46,071 bases of DNA from Caldilineaceae bacterium (GCA_020634755.1 JACKBC010000052.1:1-46071); one strand, 5' to 3'; positions 26,136 to 35,223 are shown, counted from the stretch's first letter. Notes: a model not told the origin generated them from the letters alone. Numbers and translations are program-made.

Positions 26136-27440
26136 CTATGGGCAATTATTGGGCAGCGGCGGGTCGACGCGTAGATAGGTGATCGGGCCCGTCATTGGAA
26201 TGCCCCAGGACGTAATCTGGAAGAGCGAATGGTTGTGCGAGATGATGTAGTATTCACCGCACTGATTCTGGTTGGGCGCCCCCACCGGAATGGCGCCCGG
26301 TATGCCGAGATATGGGCTGCCGCTATAGAATTCGCCGTAGGCAATGTTCTGGGCATTGGGAATCACCACCGGCACGGCATTGGTATTCTCTGCGTATTGT
26401 TCGGCATCGTGCCACTCGGCGGTCACATCCCACGTTTGCCCGGGACCAATATTGACCGAATATTTCTCGAAAGAAATATCGGCGCTGCCATCCACCAGCG
26501 GACGTCCGTCGCGCCCGATGACGCGGCCGTTGTAGCCATGCGGATGAAACGGCATGTCCTGGCCCGTTACGTTCACATAGCGGATGAGCGCCGGGTCGGG
26601 ATTGGAAGCGTCATTGGGGTTCACCCGCACCAGCGATCCATATGGCTGGCTGGGCAGCCACGAGGCGTTGTTGGGGGCAATGCTGTCTGGGAAGCCGCGC
26701 CCGTTGAGCATAAAGTAGCGCGGGCGATAGTTGTTAAAGTTAAAAGGGCGACCGCGTTCGACGGCCCGGTTCAACATGGGGTCGATTTCCGACAACAGCA
26801 CCATGAATTCCTTGTCTGCCGTGAACTTGCTGTTGTCGGTGTTGTAAGCATAGCCGGCGCCGCGGCTGGGCCGCACAATCAGCACGCCAAAGAGGCCCAT
26901 GTTGACCTGTTTCATGGGATTCGTGCCGCTTTCATAAATGTAGGTGCCGGGTTCAGATGCCACAAAGCTGTAGCTCATGCTGCCGCCGGGTGCGGCCACG
27001 GGCGCCAGCGAAGTAACCGTGCTGCCGCTAAATTGTGGTTCAGATGGGGCGCCGTTGGCCAATACATTCTGCTGGCCGGGAAAGACCAGCGAAACATCCT
27101 CGCTCAGCGTGTTGTTCAAAACAATGGTGACGGCGTCACCCTCGCTGACGCACAGCACCGGGCTGGGGTATTGAAAGGGGGAACCGCTAAGCGCAAAGCC
27201 CCACGAAAAGACCACGTTGTCGTCCGGCGTGCCAACATAGCCAGTTTGCGTGGTGAGCGTGAACGCCGCGTTGGGGCTGCCGCTGTTGGTGCAGACGATG
27301 CCATCGGTGGGAACTGGTTGCGCCGCCGCCGGTTGGGGATGGGCCGTCGAGGCCCCCACGCTCAACGCCATGACCAGCATCAGCACCAACGCCCAGCGGA
27401 TGCGCCGCGGCCGTATGTGTGTGAAAAGTAATGTAGGCAT
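26136..27440 (-). CDS. Multicopper-oxidase-like protein with copper motifs only in domain 2
   Basis: This 434-residue secreted protein of two cupredoxin domains has a Sec-type signal peptide (core WALVLMLVMALSVGASTA). Domain 1 has lost the copper motifs: DVSLVFPGQ replaces HWHG and TYIYESGT replaces YHCH. Domain 2 keeps two HxH motifs, MPFHPHGYN (His299, His301) and ISHNHSLFQ (His402, His404). Met296 replaces the type 1 His and Asn403 the type 1 Cys. It therefore has half a trinuclear site and no blue copper. The missing half is in the adjacent gene upstream. The frame is open to a TTG/ATG overlapping the upstream stop (TGATG at 27470). AAAGGA seven bases before the ATG at 27440 supports the shorter form. 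Confidence 0.85.
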   Translation of the reverse strand: MPTLLFTHIRPRRIRWALVLMLVMALSVGASTAHPQPAAAQPVPTDGIVCTNSGSPNAAFTLTTQTGYVGTPDDNVVFSWGFALSGSPFQYPSPVLCVSEGDAVTIVLNNTLSEDVSLVFPGQQNVLANGAPSEPQFSGSTVTSLAPVAAPGGSMSYSFVASEPGTYIYESGTNPMKQVNMGLFGVLIVRPSRGAGYAYNTDNSKFTADKEFMVLLSEIDPMLNRAVERGRPFNFNNYRPRYFMLNGRGFPDSIAPNNASWLPSQPYGSLVRVNPNDASNPDPALIRYVNVTGQDMPFHPHGYNGRVIGRDGRPLVDGSADISFEKYSVNIGPGQTWDVTAEWHDAEQYAENTNAVPVVIPNAQNIAYGEFYSGSPYLGIPGAIPVGAPNQNQCGEYYIISHNHSLFQITSWGIPMTGPITYLRVDPPLPNNCP

Positions 27441-27469
27441 AATTGTGTCCTTTGATCGTGTCCGTAGCA

Positions 27470-28816
27470 TCAAGTGTTGGGCAGAGTCTGCGCGCCCAAC
27501 GTGCCGCTGGGATAGACGCGCACTTCGGTCATTTGGCCATTGGTGCCGGCGGCCTGACCATCCGCCGTGGTAAAATTGCGGTTGTAGAGAATGTAGGTGT
27601 CGTAGGGATTCGGTCCCTGGTAAGGCGGCGCCGTAAAGAGCACATCCGCGCTTTCCCCGGCGTTGATCGACACCGTGTGCGTGTCATAGATGATGCTGGT
27701 GCCATCACTATTGCGCAGGAAGGTGGCGTCTTTGCCCACGACAGTCATCTTGATGCCAGAGAGCGTCATGGCCGACTGTTTAAAGCCCAGGTTAGAGAAG
27801 CGCATCAGCACGCGTTCACCCTCGTTGCAGGTGACCAGCGATGAGAGCGGCTGATATTGCAGATGCTCATAACCGGGCGTGGGCAGCAAGTCGCCATTGG
27901 CGTCTGTCTCGGTGGCGAGAGAATGGGTGGATGCTGCCGCGTTGATGGCTGAATTGGGCGCAATGGTGTCCGGCCAGCAGCGGCCATTGATCATGGCGAA
28001 ATCGACCTTGTAGTCGCTCCACTCGGGCAGTTGAATGTGCGAATCTGCCCAGTGTGCTTCGGCCCACACCTCGCTGAGGAACAGGGCAAATTCACGGTCG
28101 TAGCCGGTGACGCCGTCGCCGTCGTTGTAGACAAATTTGGTAAAGCCACCAATGTTTTGGCCCTCTTGCGCCGGCCGCACAAAGACCAAACCGGTCATGC
28201 CCATCTGCACATGTTCCACATCTTCCACGTGGCAGTGATACATATAGGTGCCCGGATCGTGCGAGTTAAACACATAGGTAAAGTCACGCCCGATGGGAAC
28301 CGAGACCGAAGTGGAAGGCTCGCCGTCAAAGAAGGGAATGACGTTGCGAAAGCCGTGCCAGTGGACCGTGTGTGCATCGGTCAGGTCTGGGCGCAAAGCC
28401 AGGCCCAGATTGGTCAGCAGCAGATGAAATGGCACATCCTGCTGGGTCCAAAAGAGGGGGGCATTATGTTGCGCCTTCATCTTTTGGCCTTGAATCTGCA
28501 AGTTGGCGCCCAGCGATATGTTGGGATCGTAGGAACTCGTCACATTGCGGAAGCCAAAAATATAGGTATTGAACGGCGCCGGCGCCAGATCATCGGGGAA
28601 GAACGGCGTATTTGTCGCTCCGTCCGGCAGTGAAATCCAGCCGTCCGTTCCGGCAAAGACCAGATCGGGCGGCGTGGTTTGGGCGCTGGCGGAATCGAGC
28701 AGCGTAGGGTTCAGCACGCTGCCGCGCCAGCGGGGCAACACGGCTGCCCCAACCGCCAGCCCGAGCCCGCCTCCCGCTAGTTTAAGCAGACCACGTCGCG
28801 ATATCGATTGTTTCAT
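27470..28816 (-). CDS. Tat-exported two-domain multicopper oxidase with copper motifs only in domain 1
   Basis: This 448-residue protein begins with a twin-arginine signal (SRRGLLKLAGGG), as is common for oxidases exported folded with cofactor. Domain 1 has a complete set of type 1 ligands: His149 in AHTVHWHG, Cys195 and His202 in YHCHVEDVEH, and Met205. It also has both HxH motifs for a trinuclear centre, H152-W-H154 and H194-C-H196. The layout resembles two-domain oxidases with blue copper in domain 1. Domain 2 lacks the expected motifs: GFKQSAMTLSGIKM and TYILYNRNFTT stand in their places. It cannot complete a trinuclear site alone. It is the first oxidase-like gene in the row. Laccase-like or metal-oxidase activity with the next gene's product is inferred. 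Confidence 0.88.
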   Translation of the reverse strand: MKQSISRRGLLKLAGGGLGLAVGAAVLPRWRGSVLNPTLLDSASAQTTPPDLVFAGTDGWISLPDGATNTPFFPDDLAPAPFNTYIFGFRNVTSSYDPNISLGANLQIQGQKMKAQHNAPLFWTQQDVPFHLLLTNLGLALRPDLTDAHTVHWHGFRNVIPFFDGEPSTSVSVPIGRDFTYVFNSHDPGTYMYHCHVEDVEHVQMGMTGLVFVRPAQEGQNIGGFTKFVYNDGDGVTGYDREFALFLSEVWAEAHWADSHIQLPEWSDYKVDFAMINGRCWPDTIAPNSAINAAASTHSLATETDANGDLLPTPGYEHLQYQPLSSLVTCNEGERVLMRFSNLGFKQSAMTLSGIKMTVVGKDATFLRNSDGTSIIYDTHTVSINAGESADVLFTAPPYQGPNPYDTYILYNRNFTTADGQAAGTNGQMTEVRVYPSGTLGAQTLPNT

Positions 28817-28859
28817 AGTGTGTCTCCTGCGAATTTGAGTGTACCCAGTGGCCGAATGT

Positions 28860-29002
28860 CTGTCCCGGCCGTCTTCCGCAATTTGTGTATTAACAAAATA
28901 GTACTGGTATCCTAGAAGTTCGACTTCTCCGAGAAGTCGAACTTCTAAGCCGGTGTTAATTTATAAATCTGCAATCTGCCGAAGACGGCGGGGAACGGAC
29001 AG
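28860..29002. repeat. 143-bp inverted-repeat element with a perfect 16-bp palindrome core
   Basis: The core TAGAAGTTCGACTTCT (28913-28928), a CCG loop and its exact complement (28932-28947) form a long hairpin. Around it, CTGTCCCGGCCGTCTTCCGCA (28860-28880, shown in part) faces the imperfect complement at 28977-29002. It lies between the giant surface-protein gene and the oxidase genes, both on the minus strand. No T-run follows the core, so it is not a standard terminator. A MITE or an operator is possible. Confidence 0.7.
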
Positions 29003-29028
29003 AATCGACGCTTGCCTTGGGCTGTGCG

Positions 29029-32000
29029 TTACTTGGCCGCTACGGGTACAAAGATAAAGTGATCCATGACGCCCGCGTCTTCTACATCTTCCAGGGCGGC
29101 CTCAGCCAGCGCTTCAGCCGAAGGTGGACCGCTCCATTCAATGGGCGCTACACTAGCCGCCAAGACGGCCGCGGCATCACCACCGCCAAAGTTGTCGAAG
29201 AAGGCGCCGCCACCGCCAAAGTTATAGGTGACGCCGATTTGGCCACCAGCGGCGGCCAAGCTCTGGGGCCACGGCGTGTTCGTTGCGGTCACATCGACCA
29301 CGGCTTTCATGACGCCGTTGACAAATACGCCTACATGACCCGTGGACCATGTCTGAGCGCCTAGTACGTCGCCATCATGCAGCGTGAGCTGGGCAAGCGG
29401 CACCGCCATTTGCATAACCCACAGCTGCGCCGGATCTTTGGTCCAGATTTCCAGCCCCGTTCGGGATGAATAGACAACCTGGATGGCGCTGGCATTGGGC
29501 TCGTCTGGGTCGGTTCCACCGGCCAGCTTGAGGGTTAGCCCCTGCTGGCGATTAATGGTAGCCGTGGCTTTGGCAATCGATGTGAACTGGACAAAGGCCA
29601 GCTGATTGGGACCAAAGCTGTTGGCAAGCCAGATATTATCGGTGCCTAGACCGGCCGCGGGACGCACCTGCACCTGATTGCCCAGGATGCGGAACTTGAG
29701 GTTTGCCGCACCGTTTGACCAGTTGGCCCCCAATGGCGCTTGGTTGTTAGCGGTGAAGATGTCCAGCGCGCCGGCTTGGGGCAGCGCAACGGGCAATTCA
29801 TCGGCGCCAATATCGAAGCCATTGCCCTGGGGTCGTAGCTCATCGTCATAGTCGGCCAGCGGTGCGCTGGCGTTGCCGCGTCCGCTGCTGCCGGCGTCAA
29901 TCGCCGGTGAGCCGCTGCTGATGTGATAATCGCCCAGCAGATTTGGCGTGGCCTCGGTGGTGACCATGAGCACGTCGACAAAGCGTGGGTTGCCGCGCCA
30001 CGGCAGCACGGTGACCGATGTGTCGTAGGTGGCGACCACGTTGGGATCCTGCCCCACAATGTTCGAATTGTGGTTGGTGGTCCCTGTGGCCACCTGCAGA
30101 ATGGAATCCCGCGGGTTCAGGTCACCAATGCCGCCGGAGACGCCCAAATCCCAGTAGTTGATTGGATTCGGATCGCCTGCCAGACCGATGCCGGCCACCG
30201 TGGCCCCGGTAAAGGTCCCGGCGCGATTTTCCCAGAAGATGTTGTTAAAGAGCAGCGGGTCGCTATAGAGAGGGGCATTGGGATTTAGCGAAGCTTGCAG
30301 CAGCGTGCTGTTGCGCGAATCGGAAAGCCCGGCGGGCGCCGGCTGACCATCGCTGGTCATGGCCGTGGCCGTTGTGATGTTCTTCATCACCGTATTGTTG
30401 TAGAACTTCACATTCGTTGCATCATTGAGCGAAACGCCGCCGCCCTCATGGGTGGAAATGTTGTTGACGATCATGTTGTTGTATACGTCATAGCGATAGT
30501 TGCCCGCCATGAGGAAGCGCAGACCGCCACCGTCGTCATTGGCCAGATTGTTCTGGATCAGATTGTTATAGATTTCCACTCGGCCCGCGCCAGGCGACAG
30601 CGTATTGGGATCGGCGGGCAATTCGCCAGCGATCATAATACCGCCGCCTTCATCGTACGAGCGGTTGAAGTAGATGCGGTTGTGGTGGATCGAGCTGCCT
30701 TGGCTCAGGCCATAATGGCTAATGCCGCCGCCATACTCGGCCGAGAAGTTGCCACAAATATCGTTGTTGGCAATTTCGTAGCGTTGGGCGCCGCGGAAGA
30801 TGCCAATGGCGCCGGCCAGATTGGTGCCGCCGTTGGCCAGAATGCGGTTGTGCAGAATGCGCACGTCGTCATTTTGGCTATTGCCGCGGCCGCCTTCAAT
30901 GTGCGGCGTGCCCAAGCGGATGGCGCTACCGTAGGCGCCACCATTGCTTTGAAGCACGTTGTTGCTGATTTGCAGCGTGCGGGCAAAGGCGTTGACAAAG
31001 ATGCCGCCGCCCTGAACCGCCGCAAAGTCCTTGACCGTGGGATCGCCCGGTTGTAGGTTGTTGGGGAAGCCCTGCTGATCGCCGCCCTGAATGGTCAAAC
31101 CATCGATCAAGGGCAACGTGTCTGCCGAGAACTCGCCGTTGCGCGGCAGCACGTAGATTACGGCGCCTTCATAAATGGCTTGGTTGCCGTCCCAGTTTAA
31201 GCTCAGCACAAAGTCGCGCCAGTCGGTGGCATATTGGGTATCACCCGCCACGCCGCGGCCGTCGATCACCGAGCCAAGCACAGCCGTGCCGTTGGCATAG
31301 ACACCACCGGGGCCAACGCCTTGCAGCGCAATGGGCGAGTTGATTACTACGTTCTCAAAGTAGGCGCCCTGCGGGTTCCACTGGGCTGGCGTCCCCGGAT
31401 AAATGACAACCAATCGGGGTCGGTTTAAGTTCGTGGCCGAAGCCGCGTTGACGGCTTCTTGAATCGTGGCATATGGGCGACCGGGGCCCACTTCAAAGAT
31501 GCGTGGATTGTTGATGCCGCCGTTGCCGCCTCCCAATACGTGGAACGTAATGCTGTTTCTGGATTGGGCGCCGTCCCGCCGCACAATGGTGAGCTGATGA
31601 CGACCTGTGGGCGTGTTGCGGTTAAGCTCAATTGTAATTTGCGTATCGGTCCAGTTGTCGATACTTGCCGCAAAGTTATCGCCCAGCATGACCGTCCCAT
31701 CTTCATTGCCAAAGCCTTGGCCCTGCAAGGTAATGAAGGCATCATTGTTGCCGCGCACATCGTAATAGGGCTGCGACACGGCAAAGAGTTCAGGCGTGGT
31801 TAGGTTGTTGGGATCGTTGAGCAAACATTGAGGCGGTGCGCCAAATTGGGAGCCCGCGGCCAAGACGCCCGGGACGATCTGTGTGGGCGCCAGATCAGAC
31901 GGAATGAGCAGACCCGAGTAGACTTCAAAACTGGCGCCGATGGTGCGATATTGCGGATTGTAATTGGTGTTGAGCGCGCCAGGCTGACCGGGATCGTTGC

Positions 32001-34809
32001 CCAGCATGTAATAGACATTGGGGCAGACGCCGGAGGGTGACGGGCAGTTGACCGAATGCGTTGACGGCAACAGAACTTCGAAAACGCCATTTGGGTCAGA
32101 CTGGATCGTGGTGAGCAGCCGGTTGGTGAAATCATAGATGCCAATGGGCGAATGGGGGATGCCCGCTTTTTCGCCAAAGGCCATGGATTGCGGATTGCTG
32201 GAAATAGCCAGATCGTCAATGATGTAGCCTTTCCACTTGCCGGGCACCGGCACGCGGGTAAAGACCGTAAAGAGCGGCGCAATGGATTTGCCGTTGTCTA
32301 GCGAAACCAGCTTCATATCACACAGCGGCTTTGGCTGCCCTTCATACGGACTGCCGCCGCCATCGGCAAAGCTGGGGTTGACCACGGCGTTGGGACCATC
32401 GGGGGCAATGCCAGCCACGTCCACCGTGTGTAGCGCACCGGCACAAGCCGGCGGCGGTACGGAGGGAATGAACTGGTCGCCGCCAAAGATATTAATGTCT
32501 TCTTCCCGCGTAACTTGGTAGATGGGCAAGCCGCGCCCATCGAGCGGGCTCACAACTTCGACCAGATAGTCATCGGCGGGCAGGATGGTGGGTGCGCTGC
32601 CGTCGGCGCAGGCATTGGTGTTGACATCAAAACCGCCGGCGCCAAAGCAACCATCGGCAAAACCATAGTTGCCGTCCAGCGTGGCAAATCCTTGTTGGAA
32701 CTGCGTACCGGTGAGCGGCGCTTCCAGACAGCGTTTACCGGCGCCGTTCTGGGGCAGAAATTCCTGATTGGGGCTGCCCCACGGTAGCGGCGCGCCATTT
32801 GCGTCGCGGGCTATACAGTCGGTGGGCTGTTCCCACGTTTCGGTCTGCACGCTATTGAGCAGTTGGCCTTTGGCGTAAGAACCGTCTGGCGCCAACTCAT
32901 AATATCCTTCGGCGTCGCAGGGCGCGCCAGCGTTGGTGCCGCACCACACAGTCGCAAAGAGATTGACCGTGTAGTCGGGAACGCCGGGCTGCCACCCTTC
33001 GACGGCAGCATAGCGCGGATCCAGTTCGTTGCGCGTGACGTCATAGCTAACGGTGCCCACAATACCGCCGTTGCGTGGGCCGCCTTGCGTGCCGGCGGCG
33101 TCATAGGGCTTAACGCCCCAATCCAGACGGCCGCCCTGACCCAGGATCGGCAGCAGGCCTACATCTACCCCATTGCCCGGCACGGTGGTCGGCGTGTCCT
33201 GGTTGACCACTTGATAGGTGACGCCCGTGGTATAGAAGCGGTCGTTATAGGCTTCCAAGATCATCCATGAGCCCATTGGGTAGGCCTTTTCCAGCTCGTA
33301 GGAGCCGTCGGGGCCGGTAACGGCCGAAATGGACTGACGGTCAATTTCGGAATTGTCGCGGTCGCGCAAGACCACCAGATAGTTGGCCAGCCCCGGTTCA
33401 CCAGCATCTTTCACGCCGTTGCTGTTCAGATCGTTAAAGACGTAGCCGCTAACATTGGTAAACCAACCGGTGAGGAAGGGTGTCCCCATGTCGACCATCT
33501 CGCCGTTGGTAACGGTGACTTGCAGCCAGTCCAAAATGTAGTGCAGCTTTTCATCCCACCAAGTGACCAAATAGTCGCCATCCGGCAGGTTGTTGATTTC
33601 AAATTTGCCATCGGCAGCCGCGGGCCCAACGTAAATAGCTGTATCGCCATTTTGCAGGTCCGAAATAGCTACCCAACCGTCTGTAATGGGGCCGGTCACT
33701 TTGGCGCCGGAAAAGCCACTCCAAATATCGCCGTTGTACGGGAGCCCGCCTTGCTGCGGCGTAAAGACCGATGCCGAGACGATACTTCCCTTGATGCCGC
33801 CGGCGCCACCGGGGCGCGCGTCGGTTGGGCGCACAAAGCCAAAGACCGTCCACGGGAAGGGTTCGCCGGCGACCACAAACTCATTGTCCAGACCGGTTCC
33901 GCCCTCTTGCAGCCAGGTGTCCCAGCTGGGTGAACCTTCCAACGTGGTTGTTTCCAGCCAGCTGGTGCCATTGGGCGGAATGACCAACACATCATAACGG
34001 CTGGGACCCAGATTGGGCACGGCAATGTCGCCATTGGCGTCGCTAACCAGACAGTTGGTTTGGCCATTGGGGTCGCCATTGTTGTTGTAGGTGGTACAGA
34101 GCGGATTGCCAAAGACATCCACCGAAAGCTCGCCCAACGTATCGTTGATGGTCACGCGGAAACCGGCCAGCCCATGTTCGGCTGGCGCATCGAACTGGCC
34201 ATTGACTGGCGAAATATCTTCAAAGACCTTAATGCGCATGGTGGCGGGCGGCAGCGGATGAGGCTGCAACCAAACATCGACAGCCCCGCTCAGCGGCACT
34301 GTAAAGTGCGCGCCACCCATCTTGTAGCCATCGGCTAACACAGAGATCAGATACTTGCCTGCGGGCAAACCAGCTAGACCGGCGCCGGCAAAATCGCCCT
34401 GATCGCCTTGTGTATATACGGGCGCCGCGCCCGGTACGGCGCGCACAGAGGGCCAATCACAGCTATCTGGATAGCCGGGATCATCGGCTTGACAACCGGC
34501 ATTGCGCGGTTGCGTGGGATCGCCCGTATTATCATAATTGATGATGTACTCGTATTGCGTGACGGGGTCGCCTTCCACAACAGGCCCATTGGGCGCGTTG
34601 GGCTCTGTGCGGGCGCTCATCACGTTAATTTGTAGTGTGTTAGCTCCCTGCTGCACCGGAGCCGCGGCGGGCGCGGCCCGGACCGCGACGGGAGTTGGCG
34701 TCAATGCCCCGAACCCGGAGAGCAGCAACACAAAGGTGAGGCAGAAGCGCAGGGCAGGCTCTAGCCAGCGCTGCAACGTGCATTTACTGAGGGTATATTG
34801 TGATTGCAT
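29029..34809 (-). CDS. Giant secreted SdrD-like/TIG/beta-helix surface protein
   Basis: This 1926-residue exported protein has a signal peptide to about residue 45. Cna-B/SdrD-like beta domains follow; the clearest is SGYVFNDLNSNGVKDAGEPG near residue 451. An IPT/TIG domain is near 1011-1093 (ITLQGQGFGNEDGTVMLGDN). A right-handed beta-helix from about 1105 opens with GRPYATIQEAVNAAS and ends with the choice-of-anchor segment GSPAIDAGSSGRGN near 1634. A concanavalin/laminin-G-like domain (about 1690-1880) and the terminal DHFIFVPVAAK complete it. AGGAAGG lies seven bases before the ATG at 34809. The open frame continues 30 codons further but with a poorer site. It is just upstream of the oxidase-like genes on the same strand and may be a sheath or scaffold partner; the function is unknown. 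Confidence 0.85.
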   Translation of the reverse strand: MQSQYTLSKCTLQRWLEPALRFCLTFVLLLSGFGALTPTPVAVRAAPAAAPVQQGANTLQINVMSARTEPNAPNGPVVEGDPVTQYEYIINYDNTGDPTQPRNAGCQADDPGYPDSCDWPSVRAVPGAAPVYTQGDQGDFAGAGLAGLPAGKYLISVLADGYKMGGAHFTVPLSGAVDVWLQPHPLPPATMRIKVFEDISPVNGQFDAPAEHGLAGFRVTINDTLGELSVDVFGNPLCTTYNNNGDPNGQTNCLVSDANGDIAVPNLGPSRYDVLVIPPNGTSWLETTTLEGSPSWDTWLQEGGTGLDNEFVVAGEPFPWTVFGFVRPTDARPGGAGGIKGSIVSASVFTPQQGGLPYNGDIWSGFSGAKVTGPITDGWVAISDLQNGDTAIYVGPAAADGKFEINNLPDGDYLVTWWDEKLHYILDWLQVTVTNGEMVDMGTPFLTGWFTNVSGYVFNDLNSNGVKDAGEPGLANYLVVLRDRDNSEIDRQSISAVTGPDGSYELEKAYPMGSWMILEAYNDRFYTTGVTYQVVNQDTPTTVPGNGVDVGLLPILGQGGRLDWGVKPYDAAGTQGGPRNGGIVGTVSYDVTRNELDPRYAAVEGWQPGVPDYTVNLFATVWCGTNAGAPCDAEGYYELAPDGSYAKGQLLNSVQTETWEQPTDCIARDANGAPLPWGSPNQEFLPQNGAGKRCLEAPLTGTQFQQGFATLDGNYGFADGCFGAGGFDVNTNACADGSAPTILPADDYLVEVVSPLDGRGLPIYQVTREEDINIFGGDQFIPSVPPPACAGALHTVDVAGIAPDGPNAVVNPSFADGGGSPYEGQPKPLCDMKLVSLDNGKSIAPLFTVFTRVPVPGKWKGYIIDDLAISSNPQSMAFGEKAGIPHSPIGIYDFTNRLLTTIQSDPNGVFEVLLPSTHSVNCPSPSGVCPNVYYMLGNDPGQPGALNTNYNPQYRTIGASFEVYSGLLIPSDLAPTQIVPGVLAAGSQFGAPPQCLLNDPNNLTTPELFAVSQPYYDVRGNNDAFITLQGQGFGNEDGTVMLGDNFAASIDNWTDTQITIELNRNTPTGRHQLTIVRRDGAQSRNSITFHVLGGGNGGINNPRIFEVGPGRPYATIQEAVNAASATNLNRPRLVVIYPGTPAQWNPQGAYFENVVINSPIALQGVGPGGVYANGTAVLGSVIDGRGVAGDTQYATDWRDFVLSLNWDGNQAIYEGAVIYVLPRNGEFSADTLPLIDGLTIQGGDQQGFPNNLQPGDPTVKDFAAVQGGGIFVNAFARTLQISNNVLQSNGGAYGSAIRLGTPHIEGGRGNSQNDDVRILHNRILANGGTNLAGAIGIFRGAQRYEIANNDICGNFSAEYGGGISHYGLSQGSSIHHNRIYFNRSYDEGGGIMIAGELPADPNTLSPGAGRVEIYNNLIQNNLANDDGGGLRFLMAGNYRYDVYNNMIVNNISTHEGGGVSLNDATNVKFYNNTVMKNITTATAMTSDGQPAPAGLSDSRNSTLLQASLNPNAPLYSDPLLFNNIFWENRAGTFTGATVAGIGLAGDPNPINYWDLGVSGGIGDLNPRDSILQVATGTTNHNSNIVGQDPNVVATYDTSVTVLPWRGNPRFVDVLMVTTEATPNLLGDYHISSGSPAIDAGSSGRGNASAPLADYDDELRPQGNGFDIGADELPVALPQAGALDIFTANNQAPLGANWSNGAANLKFRILGNQVQVRPAAGLGTDNIWLANSFGPNQLAFVQFTSIAKATATINRQQGLTLKLAGGTDPDEPNASAIQVVYSSRTGLEIWTKDPAQLWVMQMAVPLAQLTLHDGDVLGAQTWSTGHVGVFVNGVMKAVVDVTATNTPWPQSLAAAGGQIGVTYNFGGGGAFFDNFGGGDAAAVLAASVAPIEWSGPPSAEALAEAALEDVEDAGVMDHFIFVPVAAK

Positions 34810-34938
34810 GGACATACCTTCCTGAAATAGAGCTACAGAAACAGTGGTGAGAGAAATCAATAGCAAAAGAACCTGATGTTGAATTTCACCAGGATTCAAC
34901 GGCCAAATTTCAATAGGAATCAGATACCGAGCACGACT

Positions 34939-35000
34939 GTGTGTGCTAAGAAAGTGTGTGTTAAGAAAGTGAGTGTGTTAAGAACGTGTGTTTTAAGAAC
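34939..35000. repeat. Four tandem GTGTGTGTTAAGAAA-type units
   Basis: The units at 34939-34953, 34954-34968, 34969-34985 and 34986-35000 are 15, 15, 17 and 15 bases long and share GTGTGT..TAAGAA. They lie 130-190 bases upstream of the giant surface-protein start on its template side and resemble an activator-site array, though simple slippage is also possible. Confidence 0.75.
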
Positions 35001-35015
35001 TCGATGACGGCGATC

Positions 35016-35055
35016 GTGTTTGGGATAATAGAAACGTGTTTGGGATGATAGAAAC
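35016..35055. repeat. 20-bp tandem duplication
   Basis: GTGTTTGGGATAATAGAAAC at 35016-35035 is followed directly by a copy with one change (A to G) at 35036-35055. It adjoins the TIR-bounded element at 35062. Confidence 0.85.
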
Positions 35056-35061
35056 AAAATA

Positions 35062-35223
35062 TCTTGGGTCGCCAGAAGTGCAATGCACTCCCTCGAACAG
35101 GCCCATGGAACTGCTTATGAGAACATGGTTATGGACCAGACGTCCACTGCACGCACCAGTCCCCCAAAAATCGGCTTGTGCATCTGGTCTGCCTGTGTGC
35201 ATTGCACTTCAAGCGATCCAAGA
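35062..35223. mobile_element. 162-bp MITE-like element with 26-bp inverted ends
   Basis: The left end 35062-35087 (TCTTGGGTCGCCAGAAGTGC...) and right end 35198-35223 are inverted repeats matching at 23 of 26 positions. The interior has no gene. No clear target duplication is visible. It lies upstream of the giant surface gene. Confidence 0.78.

Noticed and set aside
28913..28947. Rho-independent terminator of the giant surface-protein gene
   Set aside because: The hairpin is perfect but no T-run follows it on either strand.
35062..35223. CRISPR-like array
   Set aside because: The repeats are inverted ends, not regularly spaced direct repeats; no cas gene is in the window.
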